The position numbers and the translations under genes were made by a program. From J038 sp034437535 (lineage in GTDB: Bacteria; Chloroflexota; Anaerolineae; Aggregatilineales; Phototrophicaceae): a stretch of 64,000 bases of DNA. This document shows, piece by piece, positions 34,699-43,069 of the stretch (the first letter of the stretch is position 1; the number at the start of each line of letters is the position of its first letter). Under the pieces are notes generated by a model that saw only the letters and a list, made by a program, of their open reading frames with translations, did not search any database and was not told the DNA's origin. The stretch lies in the NCBI GenBank assembly GCA_034437535.1, contig DAOTTZ010000073.1:1-64000 (forward strand), in the 5' to 3' direction.

Positions 34699-36119
34699 CG
34701 CGAGCCATAGCGTCCGGCATAGGCCACCACATCATCCAGGTACAGGGTTATGTCGTACCCGCCAGCCAGATCATACGCGGTGAGATCCAGCGCGACATGA
34801 TTCTCTAACCAGATTTCGCCCAGGTCGATGCGATGCCCCGGCCCCTGGTGCGGGATAATCTGCGCCTGGACGTGGAACGGCCCGCAATCGTCCTCCTCCG
34901 GGGATTGGCAGGCGTTGAAGCTGAACAACGCGCCTTGCTCCCCCAATGCCGCCGACCGCACATACACCCATTTATTGTGAAATAAGTCGTAATCGGTGCG
35001 GACGGTGATCTTATCGCCCCATTGAGCGCGGGTATCCTCCGGTAGCAGGTGGTACAACGTCTCGTATTCCGCCTGAGACCGGCACCAGATATGCCGCAAG
35101 TAGCCTAGCTCCAGCGGATGCGGGACGATTACCTGTGCCCGCCGGGCGTTTAAGATCTCGTCGCGTTCTTCCGAACGAAACCAGGTGTCGTGGTAAATGC
35201 GGTGGAACGGCAAATCGCGGAAGGCCGCCGCCGTGCTGAACGTCTTCTGCGTCTGATTGACGTCGCCTTCGCTAAAGCGTGTCTCCGCCAGGGTGACGAC
35301 CGCTTCCAGGTCAAACAGCAGATACACCGGCACCGGGATGTGATTCTGCGGCTCCACACTCTCCGGGCGGATGCCTTCCACGCCGTAGAGATCGGGCGTG
35401 CGCGGGCGGAAGTTCAGCCGCACGGTATGATCCCAGCTACCATGCCGGATGGTCTCTCGACGCGGGGTGACGCGCCCGGCCCGCAGGATGTCAATCACCG
35501 TGTTGAGGTCATAATACGCGAAGAGAAAATACGTCCACCAATGTCGCTCCCCCAGCCAGGGTTCGCCACGCAGGTCAAGCAGATAACGCTTAAAGCCGTT
35601 GGCGTCCCGTTTGAGTACCGTGTTCACGGCTTTCATCGGCCCGGTGCCTTCTTTGGGGGGTAGATAAGGCGACATCGGACGGGTATCCGGGCTACCGGGT
35701 ACGGTGCCGGTGGTGATAGCCGTCATCAACTCGTTGAACATCGCCTCGTAAATGGCCGGGTTGGAAAAGTCGATGTAGTTGAGCGTTTCCAGTTCTAACG
35801 GGCGGTCGGCATCAGCCTGCACCAACACCGGGATGATGCGCTTGTTCTTGCGCAGGGCGCGGGCTTGCTCTGCCCGGCAGGTCTGCGAGATATACGACGC
35901 CGGGCTGAGCAGGGCCAGCATGATGTCACAATTTTCGATGGCCTCCTCGATGTCCTGCGCCCAACTGACGCCGACGTTGATCTCGGCGGTATCCAGCCAG
36001 GAATCCTGCCCGGCGGCGTTGAGGTCATCGCGCAGGCGCAAGGCCAGGGCGCGGGCGTCTTCGCGAGCGTAGGAGATAAAGATGCGGTACGAGCCAGCCG
36101 GCCAGTTGTGATCACTCAT
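34695..36119 (-). CDS. TIR domain fused to DarT-like ADP-ribosyltransferase fold
   Basis: 474 residues. TIR domain at about 10-140: YRIFISYAREDARALALRL, then DTAEINVGVSWAQDI, with E84 in CRAEQ at the NADase position. Residues about 190-360 resemble DarT (DUF4433), which ADP-ribosylates DNA thymidine. The matching parts are NTVIDILRAGRVTPRRE, VRLNFRPRTPDLYGVEG (DarT YVPFYF-PRSPMLY), a PVYLLFDLEAVV strand and ARRAQVIVPHPLELGYLRHIW (DarT RR-AE-LVP). Two expected catalytic features differ: the glutamate of the AE motif is Gln329, and the N-terminal YHIT-like histidine is not seen. The last 100 residues are an additional beta-rich region. The domain call is from pattern memory. Confidence 0.72.
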   Translation of the reverse strand: MSDHNWPAGSYRIFISYAREDARALALRLRDDLNAAGQDSWLDTAEINVGVSWAQDIEEAIENCDIMLALLSPASYISQTCRAEQARALRKNKRIIPVLVQADADRPLELETLNYIDFSNPAIYEAMFNELMTAITTGTVPGSPDTRPMSPYLPPKEGTGPMKAVNTVLKRDANGFKRYLLDLRGEPWLGERHWWTYFLFAYYDLNTVIDILRAGRVTPRRETIRHGSWDHTVRLNFRPRTPDLYGVEGIRPESVEPQNHIPVPVYLLFDLEAVVTLAETRFSEGDVNQTQKTFSTAAAFRDLPFHRIYHDTWFRSEERDEILNARRAQVIVPHPLELGYLRHIWCRSQAEYETLYHLLPEDTRAQWGDKITVRTDYDLFHNKWVYVRSAALGEQGALFSFNACQSPEEDDCGPFHVQAQIIPHQGPGHRIDLGEIWLENHVALDLTAYDLAGGYDITLYLDDVVAYAGRYGSR

Positions 36120-36222
36120 TTCACCGTCCTTATGTGGGTGGGTTTTCGTCGCCCTCCATGATAGAACGTTTATTCAAAACGGGCAACGGCCAGCCTCATC
36201 GAATCACCTGCTAGCCCGGCCC

Positions 36223-36250
36223 TTGACATCCCGGCGGGGTGGTCTATAAT
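36223..36250 (+). promoter_or_regulatory. Strong sigma-70 promoter of rplJ-rplL
   Basis: Both hexamers are perfect: TTGACA at 36223-36228 and TATAAT at 36245-36250, with a 16-base spacer. This is the best promoter in the window and fits a ribosomal protein operon. Confidence 0.9.
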
Positions 36251-36256
36251 GCACCC

Positions 36257-36398
36257 ACAAGCGAAAGACAGCGACCCTTGCCACAGACCGCAGGTGAGAG
36301 CCATCAGACCCGCTCTCTTAATACCCCGCCGAGGTGAAGGCTACCAGACTATCGAACACGATAGCGGCCTTGGCATGTGTGCGGGCCGTTTTTTTCGT
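36257..36398 (+). promoter_or_regulatory. L10 ribosomal protein leader with attenuator hairpin
   Basis: The leader between promoter and rplJ carries the landmarks of the L10 leader: AGACCGCAGGTGAG near 36283-36296, and later CTTAATACCCCGCCGAGGTG near 36318-36337. L10(L12)4 binds this RNA to repress its own operon. At its end CGGCC (36365-36369) pairs with GGCCG (36384-36388), followed by seven T's, so it may form an attenuator terminator. Confidence 0.85.
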
Positions 36399-36425
36399 GC
36401 TAATGACCGAAAGGAGGCGTAGCCC

Positions 36426-36986
36426 TTGCCAATCACAAGAGACCGCAAGGAAGAGTTGGTCGCCGAATATGTAGACTACCTGGAACGTTCGAACGGCTTT
36501 GTCATCGTCAAGGCTGTCGGGCTTTCCGTGCCGGAAACACAACAACTGCGGAACAAAATCCGCGAGGCCGATGGGTACTACATCGTGGCGAAGAATACGC
36601 TGTTCACCAAGGCTCTCCAGCAAGCAGGCTGGCCGGTGCCGGATGATCTTTTGACCGGGCCGACGGCAGTCGCGTTCGGCTTTGAGAATATGCCCGGTGT
36701 TTCCAAGGCGATTCTCGACTTCACCAAAGATCGTCTATTTGAAGAACGCACCGAGATCAAGGGCGGTGTGATGACGGGCGAGCAAATAACGCTCGACCAG
36801 ATCAAGGCAGTCAGTGAACTGCCGTCGCTGGACGAACTACGGGCACAGATTTTGGGCCTGCTGGTCACCCCGGCACAAGGGATCGTCAACGTCATCAACA
36901 GCGCGACCGGCCAGGTCGTCAACGTCCTGCAAGCCTATGTGGACGCCAACAATTCCGAGGGCGGCGACGACGAAGACGCCGCGTAG
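36426..36986 (+). CDS. rplJ: 50S ribosomal protein L10
   Basis: 186 residues, normal for L10. It forms the base of the ribosomal stalk, holding L7/L12 dimers and binding 23S rRNA with L11. Typical blocks are ITRDRKEELVAEYVDYL, GYYIVAKNTLFTKAL, LTGPTAVAFG and a helical C-terminus that binds L12. The start is TTG, supported by a strong AGGAGG site 8 bases upstream; no ATG lies nearby. It is followed by rplL after 44 bp. The usual rplK-rplA and rpoB neighbours are missing. Confidence 0.97.
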   Translation: MPITRDRKEELVAEYVDYLERSNGFVIVKAVGLSVPETQQLRNKIREADGYYIVAKNTLFTKALQQAGWPVPDDLLTGPTAVAFGFENMPGVSKAILDFTKDRLFEERTEIKGGVMTGEQITLDQIKAVSELPSLDELRAQILGLLVTPAQGIVNVINSATGQVVNVLQAYVDANNSEGGDDEDAA

Positions 36987-37030
36987 CAAGCCCAGTTATC
37001 TTACGCATATCAATCAAAGGAGTGCCAATC

Positions 37031-37432
37031 ATGGCCGACCTGGAACAAATCGTAGAAGATCTGTCTAACCTGACCATCCTGGAAGCCGCCGAGCTGAAGA
37101 CCCTGCTGGAAGAAAAATGGGGCGTGCAAGCCGCCAGCGGTGGTATGGCTATGGACCCCGCGATGCTGGCGGCAATGGCCGGTGGTGCCGGTGGTGCGGC
37201 GGCGGCGGAAGAAGAAGAACAGACCGAATTCGACGTCGTGCTGGAAGACGCCGGGCCGAAGAAGATCAACGTCATCAAGGCTGTGCGCGGCCTGACCAGC
37301 CTGGGCCTGAAGGAAGCCAAGGAATTGGTCGAAGGTGCGCCCAACCCCGTCGTCGAGCAGGTGACGAAAGAAGCCGCCGAAGACGCCAAATCCAAGCTGG
37401 AAGAAGCCGGCGCGAAGGTCACCATCAAGTAA
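37031..37432 (+). CDS. rplL: 50S ribosomal protein L7/L12
   Basis: 133 residues. N-terminal dimerisation region ADLEQIVEDLSNLTILEAAEL, an Ala/Gly/Glu-rich hinge (about 45-65), and the conserved C-terminal domain EFDVVLEDAGPKKINVIK, then GLGLKEAKELVEGAP-type sequence, ending AKVTIK. It recruits translation GTPases to the ribosome. The ATG at 37031 has AAAGGAG 8 bases upstream and is preferred over a GTG at 37022. A terminator follows. Confidence 0.97.
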   Translation: MADLEQIVEDLSNLTILEAAELKTLLEEKWGVQAASGGMAMDPAMLAAMAGGAGGAAAAEEEEQTEFDVVLEDAGPKKINVIKAVRGLTSLGLKEAKELVEGAPNPVVEQVTKEAAEDAKSKLEEAGAKVTIK

Positions 37433-37467
37433 GACAGCTTCACCTATCTAACAGACAGATAGACGCA

Positions 37468-37500
37468 CGGACGGCAGGCAACCCCGCCGTCCGTTTTTTA
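37468..37500 (+). terminator. Rho-independent terminator of rplJL
   Basis: CGGACGGC (37468-37475) pairs exactly with GCCGTCCG (37486-37493), followed by T6. It ends the rplJL transcript 36 bp after rplL; no rpoB gene follows. Confidence 0.9.
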
Positions 37501-37521
37501 TTGCTTGCCAAAGCCCAACAC

Positions 37522-37902
37522 TCAACCGCCGCCCGGCACGTCGATCCACCCGCGCAAGACCGTCATCAACGATGCCTGCGTCAGCGGCTTGGTGATGTAA
37601 GCATCAAAACCAGCGGCCAGGGCCTCTTGCCGCACCTTCGACGTATGATAGGCGGTACAGGCGATACACGGCAAGGTCTCATAACCGGCCATCGCCCGCA
37701 ACTTCCGCACCATCGCGATGCCGTCCATGCCGGGTAAGGCCAGGTCGATAATGGCCGCGTCGAAGTCGTTGGACGCCACCAATTCCAGGCCGATTTCGGC
37801 GTTAGTCGCCACCATCGACCCTAAGCCATGATATTCTAAAATATCCGCCATCACTTCACCGGAGTCTTCTTCGTCTTCGATCACCAGAATATGCGGTTGC
37901 AT
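37522..37902 (-). CDS. Stand-alone response regulator receiver
   Basis: 126-residue REC domain from the ATG at 37902 (AGGAG 9 bases upstream; the longer open frame lacks a site). Acidic pocket LVIEDEED, phosphoacceptor D53 in AIIDLALPGMDG, ACTAY switch position and ITKPL lysine. No output domain and no adjacent kinase, so it is an orphan. Similar in size to the three receivers at 12-13 kb, but its tail (GWIDVPGGG) differs. Confidence 0.9.
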   Translation of the reverse strand: MQPHILVIEDEEDSGEVMADILEYHGLGSMVATNAEIGLELVASNDFDAAIIDLALPGMDGIAMVRKLRAMAGYETLPCIACTAYHTSKVRQEALAAGFDAYITKPLTQASLMTVLRGWIDVPGGG

Positions 37903-37980
37903 GGGCCTTGTCTCCTGTCTATAAGCTGGCCCCTTGACTTTACCACATTCTCCGCTGGAAGCAGGACTCATGATAATCGA

Positions 37981-38033
37981 ATCAAAAGTGACACGACCGA
38001 GGGATGAGATTGTGCTGGTCGTGCCACTTTGAT
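37981..38033 (-). terminator. Long near-perfect inverted repeat downstream of FtsX-type permease
   Basis: Left arm 37981-37998 (ATCAAAAGTGACACGACC) and right arm 38017-38033 pair over 17 positions with one mismatch and one extra base, around an 18-base loop. On the minus strand it lies 215 bp after the permease stop and just before the receiver's promoter region. It may be a terminator or a dyad operator. The rest of the interval 37903-38247 holds no gene; TTTGTCAC is repeated near 38220-38250. Confidence 0.45.
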
Positions 38034-38247
38034 TTAAGAGCCGTGCGGCTCAATCTTCATGTTCTGCCGATGGGTATCTTACGCCGATGTCGCCTGTCCC
38101 CTGAACAACACCGAAACTACCTTTTGTAGCACCCTCTGTGACCATCCATCCGGCCAGAACAGTGAATAAAGCGTTTGTTGTATATACTCTATGCTGGATG
38201 ACCGGGTTCCGCATGTGATTTTTGTCACAAGTACATTGTGAAATTTG

Positions 38248-40824
38248 TCACTCAGCCCGTAAGGCGCGGGCCGTCACCAGCCGTGTGATGCGATAGGCCG
38301 GGTAGATACCCGCCACCAGGGCCGCCACCACCGCTACCAAAAACGCCTCCGCGAATTCCCCCGGCACCCAGTAGAACGTCATCGTCCAGCCGAACGACCG
38401 TACATTGATGACGAACAAAAGCACCAACGCCAACGCCAGCCCGATAGGGATCGCCAGCAAGCCCGCCACCGTCCCCATCAGTCCGGTCTGGATCAACGTA
38501 AAGTTCCACAATTGGCGCGGGGTCATGCCGTTGGCCCGCATCACTCCATATTGGCGCGTGTTTTCCAGTTGGAGCGCGAGCAGTGCGCTCAAGATGCCGA
38601 TGAACGCGACCACCGTCGCCAGCAGACGCAGGGCCACCGTGATCGCAAAGGTGTTATCGAACACCTCGAACACGTCGGAGCGTAATTCGCGGTTGGCCTG
38701 TACTTCCAGGTCATATCCCTGCAACGCCACGCGGAGCCTGTCCATCACCGCTTCGATTTCCGCACCATCTTCGATGTAAATGCCGACGGATGAGATAAAC
38801 GGATCGTCGTAATATTGCCGGTAGACGCTATCCGCCATGTAAACGCGGCCCTGGTCGGTGGAATAATCGTAAAAGACCGCGATGACGTCGAATGTTTCCG
38901 CCCCCTGGTCGGTCAGCAGGGTGATGGTGTCGTTCTGCTGGTCGATACCCCGGCGGAAGGCGAACGGCTCACTGACCATCAACTTGCCCGCTTCCAGTTC
39001 CGCGAAGTAATCCTCCCCGGCGGTGTTCCAGGCGAACTGCCGGTCTTCCGCGATGTCGGTATCGACCGCTTGCAGGTTCACCGGCGGCAGATCGGGGTAA
39101 TCCGGCGCGGTGACGCTGACAGCACGGGCGGCGGAGAGCGACTCCACGCCGTCTACCGCCAGGATGACATCGCGCACCTCCGGCTCAACATCGACCGTCG
39201 CTAGATTGGCCGTCAGCAAGGGCGGCGCGACATAAATATCACTGCCCAGTGTCGTCCCTAGCCAATCTTCCACCGTGTTGCGGAAGCTGGAAATCATCAC
39301 ACTGACGCCCACAATCACGCTGATGGCGACTGTGAGCGCGGCCACCGCAATCGACGTGCGGCTGAGGGAGCGCGTCACCGCACGCGGGGCCATCCGCCCG
39401 ACGACGCCAAAGACCGACGCGGTAAGCGGACTCACCAGGCGCATCGCGCCGACCAGGACAACCGGCGTGAAGAAGGCCCCACCGACCACAATCGCGAATA
39501 ACCCGGCAAAGCTGATCTCCAGGCTATTGGTCGGCATGTTGAGCAGGATCAACCCGGCGACTACTGACAGAATCGCCCCCAGTGTGATGAGCGGGACGAG
39601 CTTCTGCGCGGTCTGTTCCTGGTCACTGCGGCGCATGGTCCCCGCTGGCGGGGTGCGGGTGGCCCCAACCGCCGGGACGACTGCCGCCGCCACACTCGCC
39701 ACCACGCCGATAGCCGCGCCCTTCGCCAATGTAAACGGCGCGACCGAGACCGTCGTCACGTTGACCGTGAAGTACAGGTCGCTGATGGTCTGTGCCACCA
39801 GGCCGACCGCCCCCCGCCCGAAGATCACCCCCAGGCCGATCCCTAACACCGTCCCCACCAGGCCGAGCAAGAACGCCTCACCGACGATCATGACGAAGAT
39901 CTGCCGCCGGGTGACGCCCAACGACCGCAAGATCCCCAGCACGTTACGCCGTTGCACCACGCTGAACGTCACCGTGTTGTAAATCAAAAACATGCCGACC
40001 ACCAACGCCAGCAGGCTCAACGCTTGCAGGTTGAGTTCGAACGCCTCTGTCATCTGCGTGAGCGTGTCGCCGTCGGCATCCACCGGGCCGGCTCGCGCCC
40101 CTTCCGGCAAGATCGCCTGAATGCTTGCCAGGGCCGCCGCCGCTTGCCCCGGCTCTAAGATCAAGTCGATGCGATCCAACTCACCCGGCTGGCCGACGAT
40201 CTCTTGCGCGGTGGCAATATCCGCCAGCATAAGATCGCTCAGGGCTTGCTCGCTCACCGCATCATACGGAGTCAACAAGCCGACCACCTGCACCGGCACC
40301 GCCCGCGTCCCGGCCCGGATGGTGATCGTATCGCCGATGTCAACGCCGTAGCGGTTGGCGGTCGGTTCGGAGAGGACGACGGTGTTCTGCCGTCCGATCA
40401 ACTCATTGAGCGTATCAAACGATTGATCGTCGGTGTTGTCGCTATCCACCTCGACACTTTGCAGATAATCCCGGAAGGGAGCCTCTGCGAACGGATCCAC
40501 CCCCAACAGGCGGAACGCGCCGTCGTCGAATTCACGCACCCGCACGAACGCTTGCACCACCGGCGCACTCTGCCGGATGCCGAGATCGACGCGCACCGCC
40601 TCATACAGCGTGGTCGGCAAGCCCCCCGGCCCCCCGACGATCTGATGGGTGGCACTACCGGTCACGCTGGCCGTACTTAATGAAAACGCCCGCCGGGCAG
40701 ACCCGTTGGCGACATCAATGGCGATGACCACCGCCACCCCCAACGCGACCCCGATGATAAACAACAGACTTTGAAGAAAGCGGCGGCTGACATAACGCTC
40801 CGCCAGACGAAAGATCACCGACAT
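38248..40824 (-). CDS. FtsX/MacB-type ABC transporter permease (double domain)
   Basis: 858 residues. It has the arrangement of large FtsX-domain permeases: TM1 after ERYVSRRFLQSLLFIIGVALG, an exported domain (about 45-265), three helices (about 270-390), a second helix and exported domain (about 480-700), then three C-terminal helices. Members pump lipoproteins, peptides or signal at the cell wall with a LolD/MacB-like ATPase. No ATPase gene is adjacent, which is unusual. It is divergent from the WD40-TPR gene. Confidence 0.87.
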   Translation of the reverse strand: MSVIFRLAERYVSRRFLQSLLFIIGVALGVAVVIAIDVANGSARRAFSLSTASVTGSATHQIVGGPGGLPTTLYEAVRVDLGIRQSAPVVQAFVRVREFDDGAFRLLGVDPFAEAPFRDYLQSVEVDSDNTDDQSFDTLNELIGRQNTVVLSEPTANRYGVDIGDTITIRAGTRAVPVQVVGLLTPYDAVSEQALSDLMLADIATAQEIVGQPGELDRIDLILEPGQAAAALASIQAILPEGARAGPVDADGDTLTQMTEAFELNLQALSLLALVVGMFLIYNTVTFSVVQRRNVLGILRSLGVTRRQIFVMIVGEAFLLGLVGTVLGIGLGVIFGRGAVGLVAQTISDLYFTVNVTTVSVAPFTLAKGAAIGVVASVAAAVVPAVGATRTPPAGTMRRSDQEQTAQKLVPLITLGAILSVVAGLILLNMPTNSLEISFAGLFAIVVGGAFFTPVVLVGAMRLVSPLTASVFGVVGRMAPRAVTRSLSRTSIAVAALTVAISVIVGVSVMISSFRNTVEDWLGTTLGSDIYVAPPLLTANLATVDVEPEVRDVILAVDGVESLSAARAVSVTAPDYPDLPPVNLQAVDTDIAEDRQFAWNTAGEDYFAELEAGKLMVSEPFAFRRGIDQQNDTITLLTDQGAETFDVIAVFYDYSTDQGRVYMADSVYRQYYDDPFISSVGIYIEDGAEIEAVMDRLRVALQGYDLEVQANRELRSDVFEVFDNTFAITVALRLLATVVAFIGILSALLALQLENTRQYGVMRANGMTPRQLWNFTLIQTGLMGTVAGLLAIPIGLALALVLLFVINVRSFGWTMTFYWVPGEFAEAFLVAVVAALVAGIYPAYRITRLVTARALRAE

Positions 40825-40956
40825 AGGATTAATCCATGTTTGCTAACGACATAAATCCAGATTGATAATGGCAATCATCATAGCACCAGCGGCTAGAGGC
40901 GGGCTTGGCCCGGCATGAGAACCCGCTGAGTGTGGCAACCGTGTGGCAAGCGTCGG

Positions 40957-40986
40957 TTGGCATGATCGCACCAGCCATTCTATAGT
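40957..40986 (+). promoter_or_regulatory. Predicted promoter of the WD40-TPR gene
   Basis: TTGGCA (40957-40962) and TATAGT (40981-40986) with an 18-base spacer, 36 bp before the start codon. Confidence 0.6.
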
Positions 40987-41022
40987 GATAACATCCTGCG
41001 AACTAAGTGGAAAGACTATATC

Positions 41023-43017
41023 ATGCTCTATCGTCTCCTGTTGATTCTGTCGCTGGCCCTGGCTGGCACACTGGGCGTCCACGCGCAAGACGACGCCGAC
41101 GCCATCACCCCGGCTAACGCGCATCTGGTCGCCGTCGTGGAGCGCATCGCCCAGCCCGCCATCCAGGCGATTGACTTCAGCCCGGATGGCACGACACTGG
41201 CCGTCGGTCTGTTTTCCGGTGAGGTCGTCTTCTACGATACCGCCACCTGGGAGCCAATTTCGACCGTCATCGCCACCGAACGCGCCGTCTTCGACGTGGC
41301 CTATGCCCCGGATGGCGCATGGTTGGCCGTCGTCGCGGATCCAGCCACCCGGCTATACGACATTACCAGCGGTGAATTCGTCGCCGAGGTGCCGAACCTC
41401 TACCGCTATGCCACCTGGAACCCGGCCAGCGATCAACTGGCGTTGACACGACAGAGCACGACCGGGCAAATCGCGGTGTTCGATCTCGTCACCGAGCCGG
41501 TCGCGCTGGATTTCGCGTTCGGCATCCAGGCGGATTACGGCTACACGATGCCGGTCTATAACCCGGCGGGGGATTTTCTGGCGGTGGGTACCCGCGACCC
41601 GGAGTCACAGGCCGAAGTGCAACTCTACGACACGGCGGAGGGCCGCCTACAGTACGTGCTCAACGCGGGCCAGATGGGCATCAGCGATCTGTTCTACAGC
41701 GGTGACCGGCTGTACGCTCAACCCGATAGCGGGGCATTGACCGCGTGGGCTGGCACCCCACCGGGCACAGTCGGCCTGGCAGAGCAACGGGACGACGAAG
41801 CCTTCTGGCGGCATTATGCCCCCTTGCCGGATGCCTTGATCGCAACTGACCGCACCGGCAACCTGGGCCTGTTTGATCGCACCCGGTCGATCCTCACCCG
41901 CTGGCAGATCAACGGGATCGAATCGGAGGGGTTAACCGACATCGCCGCCGCGCCCGATGGCGGGCAAGTCGTGCTCAGTCATGCGGATACTGGCCTGTTC
42001 ATCCTGGCGGTGGATCCACGCCCGGTGACGACTCTACTGGCGGAAGCCAACAGCACATTCAACATCGCCACGCGCCGCGCCCGGCTGGATGCCGCGTTGA
42101 TCGAGGCGGAGGCCAACGAACCGGATAGACTGGCCGAAATCTACACCGCACGCGGCACCTTCTTCCTACAGCAAGAGACGCTCAACATCGCCCTGGCCGA
42201 CTTCACCCGCGCCATCGAGCGTGACGAGTCATTCGCGCCGGCCTATCTAGGACGCGCAGCGGCATACTTCAGCAATGATAATTATCGTAATGCGCTGGCG
42301 GATTACGTCACCGTCGCGGAGACCCTGGGCGCGGATCTGCTGGGGCCAGTCGCGGCTTATCAGGCATCACGCTCTGCCTATGCCGAGGACGACGACCAAC
42401 GCACGATTGACTTTGCCGAGATCGCCATCGCGCAGGATTACGAATTGCTCGACCGGGCTTATGAACTGCGTGCGCTCGGTCACCTGGGGTTAGGTAATCC
42501 CGAACAAGCCATTGCAGATCTGACATTGGCGATAGAAGCCAACCCGGATAACGCCAACCTGTACCGCAACCGGGCCTTCGTTTACGCCAGCCGCTTTGAT
42601 GACCGTGAGACCGCGCTGGTGGATTACATGACCGCCGCCGAGATCAACCCGACCGCCCGTAACCTGAACGATGTCGCCTGGACACTCTACCGGCTGGGAC
42701 GCTACAGCGAAGGCTTGCCCTATGTGGAACGTGCGCTTGAGCAAGAGCCGGATTATGGCTCGGCATTGGATACACGCGGCTGGCTTTACCTCAACCTGGG
42801 CAACCTGGACGCGGCCAGGGAAGACTTCATCGCCGCCATCAACCAGCAGACCGACTACGCTTATTACGGCCTGGCGGAACTTTTCACCGCGCAGGGCCGC
42901 TATGAAGAGGCTTATAGCGAACTGCAAACTTACTTCCGCCGTACCGACGATGACGACGAAGATCCTGACGCTTACGCCCTCCGCGACCGGCTGGAAGACG
43001 AACTCAACGACGACTAG
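41023..43017 (+). CDS. Exported WD40-like propeller + TPR protein
   Basis: 664 residues. Signal peptide MLYRLLLILSLALAGTLG, cleaved near VHAQ. Residues about 30-335 contain WD40/propeller-type repeats: AIDFSPDGTTLAVGLFSGEVVFYD, VAYAPDGAWLAVV and DIAAAPDGGQVVLS. Residues about 345-650 are tetratricopeptide repeats, with pairs such as GTFFLQQETLNIALADFTRAIE and GLGNPEQAIADLTLAIEANPD. Both halves are protein-interaction scaffolds; no catalytic motif is seen. It should act outside the cytoplasmic membrane. No partner is identified, although it is divergent from the FtsX-type permease. Confidence 0.85.
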   Translation: MLYRLLLILSLALAGTLGVHAQDDADAITPANAHLVAVVERIAQPAIQAIDFSPDGTTLAVGLFSGEVVFYDTATWEPISTVIATERAVFDVAYAPDGAWLAVVADPATRLYDITSGEFVAEVPNLYRYATWNPASDQLALTRQSTTGQIAVFDLVTEPVALDFAFGIQADYGYTMPVYNPAGDFLAVGTRDPESQAEVQLYDTAEGRLQYVLNAGQMGISDLFYSGDRLYAQPDSGALTAWAGTPPGTVGLAEQRDDEAFWRHYAPLPDALIATDRTGNLGLFDRTRSILTRWQINGIESEGLTDIAAAPDGGQVVLSHADTGLFILAVDPRPVTTLLAEANSTFNIATRRARLDAALIEAEANEPDRLAEIYTARGTFFLQQETLNIALADFTRAIERDESFAPAYLGRAAAYFSNDNYRNALADYVTVAETLGADLLGPVAAYQASRSAYAEDDDQRTIDFAEIAIAQDYELLDRAYELRALGHLGLGNPEQAIADLTLAIEANPDNANLYRNRAFVYASRFDDRETALVDYMTAAEINPTARNLNDVAWTLYRLGRYSEGLPYVERALEQEPDYGSALDTRGWLYLNLGNLDAAREDFIAAINQQTDYAYYGLAELFTAQGRYEEAYSELQTYFRRTDDDDEDPDAYALRDRLEDELNDD

Positions 43018-43069
43018 ATGCGATCTTCCGGGTGGGACGGCCTCACCGTCCCACCTTACACGATCAGGC

